A model generated the notes under the pieces. That model did no database searches. It was not told the DNA's origin and saw nothing but the letters and a program-made list of their open reading frames with translations. This document shows positions 18,048 through 26,703 of a DNA stretch of 64,000 nucleotides, piece by piece (positions within the stretch are counted from its first letter, which is position 1; every line of letters begins with the position of its first letter). The stretch lies in contig NZ_JANIBJ010000024.1 in assembly GCF_024505185.1 (NCBI RefSeq), positions 1 through 64,000 on the forward strand, read 5' to 3'. The position numbers and the translations under genes are program-made. Source of the DNA: Methylomonas subterranea (GTDB lineage Bacteria > Pseudomonadota > Gammaproteobacteria > Methylococcales > Methylomonadaceae).

Positions 18048-19298
18048 GTGCCGGAACGGGTTTATACGCCGGTCAACATGCGGGCCGTCGGCATGTATGT
18101 GATTGAACTGGACCGCCCCTGGCTGGACAGCCCATTTTTATTCCAAGGCTTTGAAATCAAAAACCAGGACGACATTGCGCAACTAAAGGACTGCTGCGAT
18201 TACGTTTACATAGACACCACCAAAGACCGCAAGCGCCGCCCGCACAAAATAGATAAAAACCCTCCGCCCATTATCGATACCAATATCGATTTCGGCGCCC
18301 CGCCGCCCAAACTGAGCCAGTTCGAGAAGGAGATTGCCCACGCCGAGACCATACACAAACAGGTCGGCGAACTGGTATCCGACTTCATGGAACGCATCGC
18401 CAGGGGAGAAGGGGTAGACACCCAGGCCGCCAAGGCCGCGGTGGCGGAATGCGTGAACAGTATTCTGCATTCGCCAGATGCGTTTTTATGGCTCAACCAG
18501 CTGAAAAACAAGGACGAATATACCGCCCAACACAGTTTGAACGTCTGCGTGCTGTCCATCGTGTTGGGCAGGCATATCAATTTTTCCATGGCCAATCTGA
18601 ATAACGTCGGCTTGTGCGGCATGATGCACGATATGGGCAAAATGCTGGTGCCGCTGAATATTCTGAACAAACCCGGCAAACTGGAACCGGACGAAATGGA
18701 AATCATGCGCTCGCACACCAGCCTTGGATACGAGCTATTGAAGTCCAGCCGCGACATGTATCCCGGCGCCATCGATTCCGCGCATGCGCATCACGAGACC
18801 TTGGACGGCAAGGGTTACCCGAACAAAATCAACCACAGAAAACTTTCCCTGTTTACCCGCATCGTCACGATAGCCGACATGTATGACGCCATGACCAGCG
18901 ACCGGGTTTACCAAAAAGGCCGAACCCACCTGGAAGCCACCAGCATCATGTCCGATCTGTGCGGCAGTCAGCTGGACGGCAAGTTGGTGGTCAAGTTCAT
19001 AGAAGCCCTGGGCGTTTACCCGCCCGGTTGCGTGGTAGCAATGACCAACGGTTCCATTGCCATCGTGGTCGAGGTCAACGAATTCGTTAGGCTGCGACCT
19101 AAAATCATTCTCCTGCTGGATGCGGATCTACAACCCATGGAAGAAAAAGTCATCAATCTGGCTGACATGGAACTGGATGACAGAGCCAATCTGTTGACGA
19201 TTAAGGGTATTGTTAAAGCCCAGGATTACAACATCGATATCGGCGCGTATTACCAACGCGGCATCCTGCAAAAAGGTTTTGCACACGGCAAATCCTAG
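18048..19298 (+). CDS. HD-GYP c-di-GMP phosphodiesterase (DUF3391 + HD-GYP)
   Basis: 416 residues from a GTG with a weak RBS; an ATG at 18078 (MRAVGMYVIELDRPW) is a plausible alternative. The N-terminal DUF3391 segment contains GMYVIELDRPWLDSPFLFQGF. The HD-GYP domain shows HD at 194-195 in MMHDMGKMLVP, HH in AHHETLDGKGYP with GYP near 256, and NVGLCGMMHD. Such enzymes hydrolyse c-di-GMP to pGpG or GMP. It lies divergent from pgk and converges on uup with a 26-bp gap. Confidence 0.9.
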   Translation: MPERVYTPVNMRAVGMYVIELDRPWLDSPFLFQGFEIKNQDDIAQLKDCCDYVYIDTTKDRKRRPHKIDKNPPPIIDTNIDFGAPPPKLSQFEKEIAHAETIHKQVGELVSDFMERIARGEGVDTQAAKAAVAECVNSILHSPDAFLWLNQLKNKDEYTAQHSLNVCVLSIVLGRHINFSMANLNNVGLCGMMHDMGKMLVPLNILNKPGKLEPDEMEIMRSHTSLGYELLKSSRDMYPGAIDSAHAHHETLDGKGYPNKINHRKLSLFTRIVTIADMYDAMTSDRVYQKGRTHLEATSIMSDLCGSQLDGKLVVKFIEALGVYPPGCVVAMTNGSIAIVVEVNEFVRLRPKIILLLDADLQPMEEKVINLADMELDDRANLLTIKGIVKAQDYNIDIGAYYQRGILQKGFAHGKS

Positions 19299-19324
19299 CG
19301 CCTCAGCCACTATCTTCCTAGCCG

Positions 19325-21217
19325 TCAACCTTGCAAGGCATCCAATTCATCCCAGCGGGCGTAGGCTTGCGCCAACTCCGCTTCCGCCATTTTCAATTGC
19401 TCCAGCGTGGCCGACACCACCTCCGGGCTCTGTTTATAAAACTCGCCGCCGCCGATTTTAGCGGCCAATTCGGCTTGCAGGGCTTCCAGTTGCTCTATCC
19501 GCTCCGGCAATTGTTCCAGTTCGCGCTGATCCTTGAAGCTGAGTTTTTTGCCGGCGGCGGGTTTTGGCTTGTCTTTTTTGACGACTTGTTCGGCGGCCTT
19601 GGCTGCTTCGGCTTCGGTCTTTTTTGCGCGCTCGGACAACGCAAACCAATCGGCATAGCCGCCTATATATTCGCCCACCTGGCCCTCGCCCTCGAACACC
19701 AACACGCTGGTAACCACGTTATCCAGAAACTCCCGGTCATGGCTGACCAGCAATAAGGTACCCTGGTACTCCACCAACTTTTCTTCCAGGATTTCCAGGG
19801 TTTCCAGATCCAGGTCGTTAGTCGGTTCGTCCATCACGATCAGATTGGCCGGCTTGGTAAACAAACGCGCCAGCAACAAGCGGTTTTTCTCGCCGCCGGA
19901 CAAACTTCTGACCGGCGAACGGGCGCGGGCCGGCGCAAATAAAAAGTCCGCCAGATAACTCATCACGTGGCGTTTGCCGCCCGGTAAATCGATGAACTCG
20001 CCGCCGTCCAGCACGCTATCGGCCACCGACATTTCGGGATCGAGCTGTTCCCGCAACTGGTCGAAATAGGCGATTTGCAGATTGGTTCCCAACTCTACCG
20101 TGCCGTTGGTCGGCTGCAATTGCCCCAGCAACAGTTTCAGCAAGGTGGATTTGCCGGCCCCGTTGTTGCCGAGCAGGCCTATTTTGTCGCCGCGTTCGAT
20201 ACGGATAGAGAAGTCCCGAATGATGGGTTTGTCGCCATAATTGAAATTTACATCGACCGCTTCCACCACTTTTTTGCCGGAGGTCTCGCCCTTGTTCAGA
20301 TTCAATTTGGTGGTACCCTGGGTATTGCGGCGCTCGGCGCGCTCCGAGCGCAATTTTTTCAAGGCCCTGACCCGGCCTTCGTTGCGGGTACGCCTAGCCT
20401 TGATGCCCTGCCGTATCCAGACTTCTTCCTTGGCCAGTTTTTTGTCGAATTCGGCATTTTGATTGGCTTCGTCTTCCAGCGCGGCAGCCTTGCGTTGCAG
20501 GTAATCCTGATAATTGCCGGCCCAGGACGTCAACTGCCCTCGGTCCAGATCGATGATGCGGGTAGCCAGTTTTTGCAGAAAGGCCCGGTCATGGGTGACG
20601 AACAGCACCGCGCCCTGAAACGCCATTAATTGTTCTTCCAGCCAGGCGATGCTTTCAAAATCCAGATGGTTGGTCGGTTCGTCCAGCAACAGCACTTCCG
20701 GATCGATCACCAAGGCCCGCGCCAAGGCCACCCGTCGCTTCCAGCCGCCGGACAGGCTGCCGACCTTGACGTCGGCCGGCAACTGCAGCTTGCTCAATAC
20801 CGCTTCCACCCGGCTTTGAAATTCCCAGCCGTTGTCGGCTTCCAGTTTGTGCTGCACGTCGCCCAAGGCCTGCAGGGACTGCTCGCTGCCGTCCATGTGG
20901 GTTAGCAGTTCGTGATAACGGGCGATCAAGCGGCCCAATTCGCCCAAGCCGCCGGCCACGGCTTCGTAAATGGTGTGGTCCGCATCCAAATTGGGCTGTT
21001 GTTCCAGCCAGGCCAGCCGTAGTTCGGGCTGGCGCCAGATTTCGCCGTGATCGGCGTGAATATCGCCGGCGATGATTTTCATCAGGGTGGATTTGCCCTC
21101 GCCGTTGCGGCCCAGCAGACCGACCCGCTCGCCCGCATCGAGTTGAAAAGCGGCATTGTCGAGCAGTGCGTGGGTGCCGAAGGCGATGGAAACGTTGGTT
21201 AAGCGAATTAAAGGCAT
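19325..21217 (-). CDS. uup: ABC-F ATPase Uup
   Basis: 630 residues from ATG 21217 (MPLIRLTNVSIAFG); a 41-residue upstream extension is open but lacks family features. It has two ABC domains: Walker A GRNGEGKSTL and GNNGAGKSTL, signatures LSGGWKRRVALA and LSGGEKNRLLLA, Walker B LLLDEPTNHLDF and IVMDEPTNDLDL. A charged linker lies between them. A C-terminal coiled coil (LEQLPERIEQLEALQ onward) distinguishes Uup from other ABC-F members. There are no membrane segments; ABC-F proteins act on ribosomes or nucleic acids. Its start overlaps the end of the CinA-like gene by 10 bp. Confidence 0.92.
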   Translation of the reverse strand: MPLIRLTNVSIAFGTHALLDNAAFQLDAGERVGLLGRNGEGKSTLMKIIAGDIHADHGEIWRQPELRLAWLEQQPNLDADHTIYEAVAGGLGELGRLIARYHELLTHMDGSEQSLQALGDVQHKLEADNGWEFQSRVEAVLSKLQLPADVKVGSLSGGWKRRVALARALVIDPEVLLLDEPTNHLDFESIAWLEEQLMAFQGAVLFVTHDRAFLQKLATRIIDLDRGQLTSWAGNYQDYLQRKAAALEDEANQNAEFDKKLAKEEVWIRQGIKARRTRNEGRVRALKKLRSERAERRNTQGTTKLNLNKGETSGKKVVEAVDVNFNYGDKPIIRDFSIRIERGDKIGLLGNNGAGKSTLLKLLLGQLQPTNGTVELGTNLQIAYFDQLREQLDPEMSVADSVLDGGEFIDLPGGKRHVMSYLADFLFAPARARSPVRSLSGGEKNRLLLARLFTKPANLIVMDEPTNDLDLETLEILEEKLVEYQGTLLLVSHDREFLDNVVTSVLVFEGEGQVGEYIGGYADWFALSERAKKTEAEAAKAAEQVVKKDKPKPAAGKKLSFKDQRELEQLPERIEQLEALQAELAAKIGGGEFYKQSPEVVSATLEQLKMAEAELAQAYARWDELDALQG

Positions 21218-22437
21218 GGGTTTTGTAAAGTGCGTCGAAGTAAGTCCAGGCTCAAAAGCGCCGCCTGATTTTGTTTGATTTGCGCGCCGCCGCTGACGGT
21301 ATGTTGACGGTGAAACACACCGGCGCGGCTTAGCAGGCAATTATAAAGGCTTATGCTCTTGTCCTTGTGCCGATAATCGTCTTGCGTCCCCTGAAACAGC
21401 TGAACCAGGGCAAAATCGGCGCTATGCAACTCTAATAAGCGCTTGGCGAGACGTTCGGCGGCTTTGGCCAAATCGCCCTCGCTATCCGGTTCAACAGCCA
21501 GTTGCCTGAACGCGCCGGCGGTATCCCTGGCGATAAACGCAGCCGCCAGCCAATCTCGCCCGTGGCATTTGGCCGCCAGCAAACCGCCGCTGGCGCTTTC
21601 CAATTCCGCCAGCCGATAATTCTTATTGCGCATGCCGCGCTCAATCACCGTCAGCAAATCGCCGCCCCGCCCGTCGTCCAGGCCATCGATGGCGAACACA
21701 TAATCGCCGATCAGGCTTGCCGCCGTTTGCACGCAGTCGCGCATTTCGGACCGCGGGAAGTCGGCCGGAAACAACAACTTGGTCTGCACTTCATCCGGCG
21801 CGGCGCGAAATCCCAGTTGCACGCCGCCGGGCAAAGATAATGTTGCCAGGGCTTGCTGGATGGCCGACTCGCCGATACCGATGCTGCGCAAGCTTACCAA
21901 GCGGGCGGGCCGCAGGGTAAAGCGGGATAGCAACTGTTCGCGCACTGCGGAATACATGGCTTTCATCTCCGAAGGCACGCCGGGCAGGAACACGAACCAG
22001 CAGCGTTGAATCCGCAGGGCAAACCCTGGCGCGGTCCCGACGGGATTATCTATCCGCAGCGCCCGCGCGGGGAAATAAGCTTGTTTGCGGTTGATATCCG
22101 GCATCGGCCGCCGCCGGTTTGAAAAATAGGCCTCTATCTGCCGCAGGGCAATCCCGTCGAGTTGCAGGGCCTGACCGCTGGCGATGGCGACAGCCTCGCT
22201 GGTCAGGTCGTCGCAGGTAGGGCCCAAACCGCCGGTGCAAATGCAACAGTCGGCCCGTCCGGCAATTTCCCCGATCAGTTCCACCAAATCGTCCAGCCGG
22301 TCACCCACCGCCGTATGCCGCTTGACGGTAAATCCCAGTTCATTCAACTGTTGCGACAACCAGGCGGCATTGCTGTCCACGGTTTGACCGCTGACCACTT
22401 CCTCGCCCTGGGAGAAAATTTCGGCAAGCGGATTCAT
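21208..22437 (-). CDS. CinA-like protein with degenerate amidase motif
   Basis: 409 residues from ATG 22437 (MNPLAEIFSQGEEVVSGQTV); the next gene upstream ends over this start. The N-terminal MoCF/CinA domain is clear: GEEVVSGQTVDSNAAWLS, CTGGLGPTCDDLTSEAVA, FLPGVPSEMKAMY. The C-terminal part resembles the nicotinamide-nucleotide amidase (PncC) domain, but the usual ESCTGGLLA reads ESASGGLLA near residue 278 and the rest is divergent. Amidase activity is therefore doubtful. It may keep an N-terminal pyrophosphatase-like role. It overlaps uup and the AEC transporter gene. Confidence 0.82.
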   Translation of the reverse strand: MNPLAEIFSQGEEVVSGQTVDSNAAWLSQQLNELGFTVKRHTAVGDRLDDLVELIGEIAGRADCCICTGGLGPTCDDLTSEAVAIASGQALQLDGIALRQIEAYFSNRRRPMPDINRKQAYFPARALRIDNPVGTAPGFALRIQRCWFVFLPGVPSEMKAMYSAVREQLLSRFTLRPARLVSLRSIGIGESAIQQALATLSLPGGVQLGFRAAPDEVQTKLLFPADFPRSEMRDCVQTAASLIGDYVFAIDGLDDGRGGDLLTVIERGMRNKNYRLAELESASGGLLAAKCHGRDWLAAAFIARDTAGAFRQLAVEPDSEGDLAKAAERLAKRLLELHSADFALVQLFQGTQDDYRHKDKSISLYNCLLSRAGVFHRQHTVSGGAQIKQNQAALLSLDLLRRTLQNPCL

Positions 22438-23348
22438 AACACCCCAAACCAGAACGGCAGACTCAGCAGACTCAGTAGCGTGGTGATGGTGACCGCCGTG
22501 GCATACAAGGCGCTGTCCAATCCATAGCGATCGCAAAACACCACCCCCAACACCATGCTGGGCATGGCCAAATCCAGCACGGCGGCCGACTTAAAAGGCG
22601 CCTGCAGTTGCACCGCATCGGCGATATGCCAAGCCATCCAGGGCAATAGCGCCAATCTCAAACCAACCACGGGCAAGATGTAAGGCAAATTGCGCCAATG
22701 TATGGCCCTCCAGCTCAAGGCCAAGCCCAACGAAAAGATCATCAAGGGCGCCACGGCCGCCGACATTTTTTGCAACAAACCCATCAACCAATCGGGAGCC
22801 ACCAGTTGGTTGAGATTCAACACCACCGCCAACAAGGCGGCCCAGAATGGCGGTGTATTGAAAAAACCCAGCAAGGAACCGGTTTTGTCCTCCCGGGCGT
22901 CGCCGTAGTGGCGGGCCACCGCAATACCCAACGTAAACACCAGCGGCGCGGTGGCAAACAAATCGATCTGTATCACCACCGAACGCGACCAACTGCCGTA
23001 AGCCTGTTCCAACACCGGCAAGCCCAGATAGGTGACATTGGGAAACGCCGTCGCCAAAATCACGGCCCCGGTTTGCGGCCGTTTAAACTTGAGCAGCCGG
23101 GCAATCGACCAACTCAACACCAGGCCCGCAACAATGGTGGCACAACCCAAGGCGCTGAATTGGATGGACTGCCAGCCGATATCGGCCCGCCACAGTACGT
23201 CCAATATCATGGCGGGCAAAAAGACGTAATACACCACGCTGGTCAAGGCCAGCCGGGTTTGATCCGCCGACAGGCCCCGCAACGAAAACAAGCGCCATCC
23301 AGCTCCGCACAACATCATTAGGGTCATTTGTATCAGGGTGTCGTTCAT
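22434..23348 (-). CDS. AEC-family auxin-efflux-type transporter
   Basis: 304 residues from ATG 23348 (MNDTLIQMTLMMLCGAGWR); a longer open frame upstream has no family support. About ten membrane helices are arranged as two halves. AEC features include ALTSVVYYVFLPAMILDVL near the N-terminus, ATAFPNVTYLGLPVLE in the middle and DLAMPSMVLGVVFCDRYG near the end. Members export or import carboxylates and similar anions; the substrate cannot be told here. The gene overlaps the CinA-like gene by 4 bp, so the two are probably cotranslated. Confidence 0.85.
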   Translation of the reverse strand: MNDTLIQMTLMMLCGAGWRLFSLRGLSADQTRLALTSVVYYVFLPAMILDVLWRADIGWQSIQFSALGCATIVAGLVLSWSIARLLKFKRPQTGAVILATAFPNVTYLGLPVLEQAYGSWSRSVVIQIDLFATAPLVFTLGIAVARHYGDAREDKTGSLLGFFNTPPFWAALLAVVLNLNQLVAPDWLMGLLQKMSAAVAPLMIFSLGLALSWRAIHWRNLPYILPVVGLRLALLPWMAWHIADAVQLQAPFKSAAVLDLAMPSMVLGVVFCDRYGLDSALYATAVTITTLLSLLSLPFWFGVL

Positions 23349-23467
23349 GCGGGCGCTAAAGATGATTATATTTCGGCAATTATACGTGTTGCTCCGCGTT
23401 GCGGAGGCAACGGAGCGGGGAATATTCCCGGAGACTTGAACCAAGGCTGTCCGCTCAAGCGCGCCTG

Positions 23468-24328
23468 TCAGGCCACAACATAGCGGATGGCGTTTTTAGT
23501 GGATCTTTTCACCGCGTACATGGCGCTGTCCGCCAAGGCGACCAATTCGGCGATAGTGACCGGCTTGTCCGCCAGATAGGTCACCACGCCGATGCTAAAG
23601 GTGACTCGGGTTTCAAAACGACCAATTGCGGCCAATAAATTTTCCCGCATGCGCCGCGTAATGGTTTTGGCTTCCTCCCGCGACGTTTGCGCCAGCAAAA
23701 TGGCAAACTCGTCACCGCCCAGACGGCCGAAAATATCGCCCTGGCGTAAGTTGGCTTTTATGGTGTCGGCAACCGCCACCAGCAATTGATCGCCGAGTTG
23801 GTGGCCTTGGTTGTCGTTAACTTCCTTGAAATTATCCAGATCGATAAAAACCAGGCAAAGCGGGGATTTGGAGCGAAAAGACCTGGCCAATTCGGCCGTG
23901 CCGAATTCATAAAAAAACCGCCCCCGCGCGGCAGCCGTCAACGAGTCTTGACTGGCCAGGCGATCCAGTTCGTTCAACAATTGCCGCAATTTCACCCCCA
24001 GCCAGGCGAAAACCAGATAGACGATCATTCTGGAGAAAAACTCCATCACAATCGGCGGCGTGAACGATGTCACGAACAATTGCGAGAGAACCGGGATGAC
24101 GGCGAGCGCTGACAGCATGGCAAAAAAGTAAGCCCAGAAACTCCGCAGAAAAAATGCGGCCAACCCAATCGGCAACAGGAAAAAAAACTCGAAAGGCATG
24201 AGCGGACCGGTTAGGTAATCCGCCCAGGCAATCAAACATTCCAGGCAAAAAACCAATCCCAGCAATATCCTGGAATCGACCCCGTCCAGCCATTTCAGAA
24301 CTTTATAACCCGTGAATTTAATTTGCAT
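23468..24328 (-). CDS. Membrane diguanylate cyclase (GGDEF)
   Basis: 286 residues. Four to five hydrophobic helices occupy residues 18-112, with very short loops, so the sensor is membrane-embedded. The GGDEF domain (about 125-285) is intact: FIDLDNFKEVNDNQGHQLGD, the active-site loop RLGGDEFAILLA, and an inhibitory I-site RQGD exactly five residues upstream of GGDEF. It should make c-di-GMP with product feedback inhibition. It is a likely local source of the signal read by MshE-type proteins; that link is inference. Confidence 0.92.
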   Translation of the reverse strand: MQIKFTGYKVLKWLDGVDSRILLGLVFCLECLIAWADYLTGPLMPFEFFFLLPIGLAAFFLRSFWAYFFAMLSALAVIPVLSQLFVTSFTPPIVMEFFSRMIVYLVFAWLGVKLRQLLNELDRLASQDSLTAAARGRFFYEFGTAELARSFRSKSPLCLVFIDLDNFKEVNDNQGHQLGDQLLVAVADTIKANLRQGDIFGRLGGDEFAILLAQTSREEAKTITRRMRENLLAAIGRFETRVTFSIGVVTYLADKPVTIAELVALADSAMYAVKRSTKNAIRYVVA

Positions 24329-25042
24329 GGGGTAAGTACCGGCACCACCGGAAAAGAATCATTTGCTGAAAATGCCGGGCCAAGCACCGATAATCGAACT
24401 GCATGACAGTCATCCGGCAAAACCACCCATCGCCCCTCCCTCCAATACCCTTACCGTTTCGATACAAATCCGGCATTTAGTGCTGTAAACCCTGGAAACG
24501 CTAAAAACGGCTGCATGCCCGACTAACACCGCGTAGGGTTCAGCGGCAATACGCTAGGCGATCAGCGCATGATACCACTAGAGCTATCGCGGACATGACT
24601 CCTCGCACCGGCTCCAAATGCCAGCAATGCCAGGGCCGCCATCGGCGAGTTCTATCTCAAACTTCAGCCGCAACCACATCAGGCAGCCAAGGCAAATCAT
24701 TGGGTAAATAAACCAATTGCGGTGGTGCATAAACCCCTTAGTCCCAAAACAACGCTCGGCCCAAGCTAGCCGAAACATCGCCGAGTTGTAGCCTATATCC
24801 ATTGACTGAAAATTCCAAAACGCGCCGCGCCCCGAACGAAACCAGTGCGAAAGGGACTTGAAATGCCCAAGCCGCCTGACACGGATTAGCTAAATTCAAG
24901 CGGTAAGCATACCAGAACACTATTGGCGCAAAATCATGGCGCGTTTTTAGCTAATCCACGGAAACCGAGTCGTCGGTGGTTTGCCGCCGTCCGCAAATCA
25001 GGCAAGTTTGGCCTGCCCCCCCTATCCGTTTGAGCTTATGTT
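24329..25042. other. Intergenic region, no convincing feature
   Basis: A 714-bp gap between the diverging GGDEF and DUF2490 genes. Two minus-strand ORFs of 60 and 72 codons (24738-24920 and 24584-24802) have no RBS, no recognisable motif and odd composition. I found no c-di-GMP riboswitch motif, tRNA or repeat. Promoters for both flanking genes should lie here. Confidence 0.5.
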
Positions 25043-25762
25043 ATGCAATATCCGCGCTCACAAAAATATTTAGCCAAGACATCAGCCATTATCTTGGCCA
25101 TGTCGGTCTCTCGAGCGGTTCACGCCGGCGAATTGGCCGAAGACAGCGGCGCCTGGGTTCAAGCCATAGCCGAGAGCAGTTTAAAATTCATCGACCCATC
25201 GCTGGAAAAGGGCCGCATCTGGCTGGAAGGTCAAAGCCGTTTCGATAATGACTTAGGGCATTGGAATCAAGGCATGGCGCGCACGGCGGTCGGCTATTCG
25301 CTTAGCGACCGCGCCAGCATTTGGGCCGGTTATACCTGGCTGCCGACACAAAACATCGATAAACCTTATGTTTCGCAACAGGATGTCTGGCCGGGATTTC
25401 GCTATATCTTGCCGACCGAGATAGGCACGTTCACTTTCAGAACCCTGTGGGAAAGCAACTTTGTCTCCGGCGACCAAGTCAGGGAAAGGCCGCGGCGAAT
25501 GATCAGATTCATGCACCCGTTCGATTTTGAACCCCAATTGAGCTTCATAGCTTGGGATGAAGCCTTCTATCGGATCAACTCCACGCGTTGGGGCGGCAAA
25601 TCCGGCTTCGACCAAAACCGCGCATTTGCCGGTATCGGTTGGTCGTTCAATAAAAACATCAGGACCGAACTCGGTTACATGAACCAATATCTGGACGACG
25701 CAAATCACCTGAATGCCACCATGCGCCACTTGGGCATGGCTTCGGTCTTCGTTAATTTTTAG
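25043..25762 (+). CDS. DUF2490-type secreted outer-membrane protein
   Basis: 239 residues with an N-terminal export signal (SAIILAMSVSRAVHAGELAE). The mature part resembles DUF2490: DSGAWVQAIAE, WLEGQSRFDNDLGHWNQGM, and alternating beta strands ending in a terminal Phe (GMASVFVNF), the pattern of an outer-membrane barrel. The function of the family is unknown. The gene stands alone, convergent with the PP2C gene at a distance of about 50 bp. Confidence 0.7.
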   Translation: MQYPRSQKYLAKTSAIILAMSVSRAVHAGELAEDSGAWVQAIAESSLKFIDPSLEKGRIWLEGQSRFDNDLGHWNQGMARTAVGYSLSDRASIWAGYTWLPTQNIDKPYVSQQDVWPGFRYILPTEIGTFTFRTLWESNFVSGDQVRERPRRMIRFMHPFDFEPQLSFIAWDEAFYRINSTRWGGKSGFDQNRAFAGIGWSFNKNIRTELGYMNQYLDDANHLNATMRHLGMASVFVNF

Positions 25763-25813
25763 CCGTGCGTATTGCGGAATTTTTGCTCGAACTCAGAACA
25801 CCGCGACCCGGCT

Positions 25814-26701
25814 TTAAAGGCCTGGAGCGGCAAGCAAAGACCAGCACTGGTGAATAGCCAACATCAGCCAGCCGGCGTGGCTGAAAATGATCCAGCGGTT
25901 TTTCAGCCTGCCGACCAATGACCGGCTTGCATCGACTTCGTTAAGCCGATATCCCAGCACCACCGCCGTCAGGTTGTCTTGACCAAACTGTTGTTTTTTT
26001 AACACGGCATCACACAGGCACTGGGCGGCCCGCATCGGCATATTGTCCAGGCAGGCCGCGATTTCAGCGGCCGACAACACGCCGTCTATGCCGTCGGAAC
26101 ACAGCAGGATTCTGTCGTTGTCCCGCAAGGCCAAGGGATTCAGGTTTCGCTCGACCTCGGGCAAATAGGGCAAACCGAGATAATATTCCAGCGCCCGCCG
26201 ATGCGGGTGCCTGTCGGCCAAATCCTGGCTGATCAAGCCCTCGTTGACCTGGGCCTGCAGTTGTCTGGCGTAATTATGATCCGCGTTCAACTGACTCAAG
26301 CGCCCGTCCCGGCACAAGTATACGTGGCTATCGCCCACCGCCCGCCAGTAAAGGTGACCCTGATAAATCACCGCGGCCACCAGGGTAGTTCCCATGTCCC
26401 GAAAACTGTCGTACCAATGTCCCGCGTCCAGAACCGCCTGGTTTGCCATGTCCAGGGCCTGATCCAGGGCATGATCCACCGACTGAACGCTGGATTTGTT
26501 CAGATAGCGGGTTACCATTTCGGTAACCGCGATATTGGCGGCCTGCGCTCCATTCGACAGGCCGCCAATACCGTCGGCCAGCACGGCCAAATAACCGCCG
26601 TGGGCGACAAACTCTTCATCGTTAAAATCCGACAACGCAAAAGCATCCTGCTGTTGCGAGCGTTGTCCGATATGGCTGGCGTTACCGGGAATGATATCCA
26701 T
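25814..26701 (-). CDS. PP2C-type Ser/Thr protein phosphatase with C-terminal membrane helix
   Basis: 295 residues from ATG 26701. A TTG at 26707 overlaps the upstream stop (TTGA) and has better AAGGA spacing, so the true start may be six bases earlier. PPM motifs are present: GQRSQQQDAF near the N-terminus, LADGIGGLSNGAQAA, WRAVGDSHVYL, LLCSDGIDGVL and DNLTAVVLGY, supplying the metal-binding aspartates. A hydrophobic segment at the C-terminus (AGWLMLAIHQCWSLLAAPGL) probably anchors it. It should dephosphorylate targets of the kinase encoded three genes upstream. It resembles PppA/Stp1-type phosphatases. Confidence 0.88.
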   Translation of the reverse strand: MDIIPGNASHIGQRSQQQDAFALSDFNDEEFVAHGGYLAVLADGIGGLSNGAQAANIAVTEMVTRYLNKSSVQSVDHALDQALDMANQAVLDAGHWYDSFRDMGTTLVAAVIYQGHLYWRAVGDSHVYLCRDGRLSQLNADHNYARQLQAQVNEGLISQDLADRHPHRRALEYYLGLPYLPEVERNLNPLALRDNDRILLCSDGIDGVLSAAEIAACLDNMPMRAAQCLCDAVLKKQQFGQDNLTAVVLGYRLNEVDASRSLVGRLKNRWIIFSHAGWLMLAIHQCWSLLAAPGL

Positions 26702-26703
26702 CG

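Noticed and set aside
21217-21340. Longer N-terminus for Uup
   Set aside because: The 41 extra residues are low in family features and overlap the CinA-like coding region; MPLIRLTNVS is the standard start.
24584-24920. Two small minus-strand ORFs in the GGDEF-DUF2490 gap
   Set aside because: They overlap each other, lack an RBS and recognisable motifs, and look like chance open frames in GC-rich DNA.
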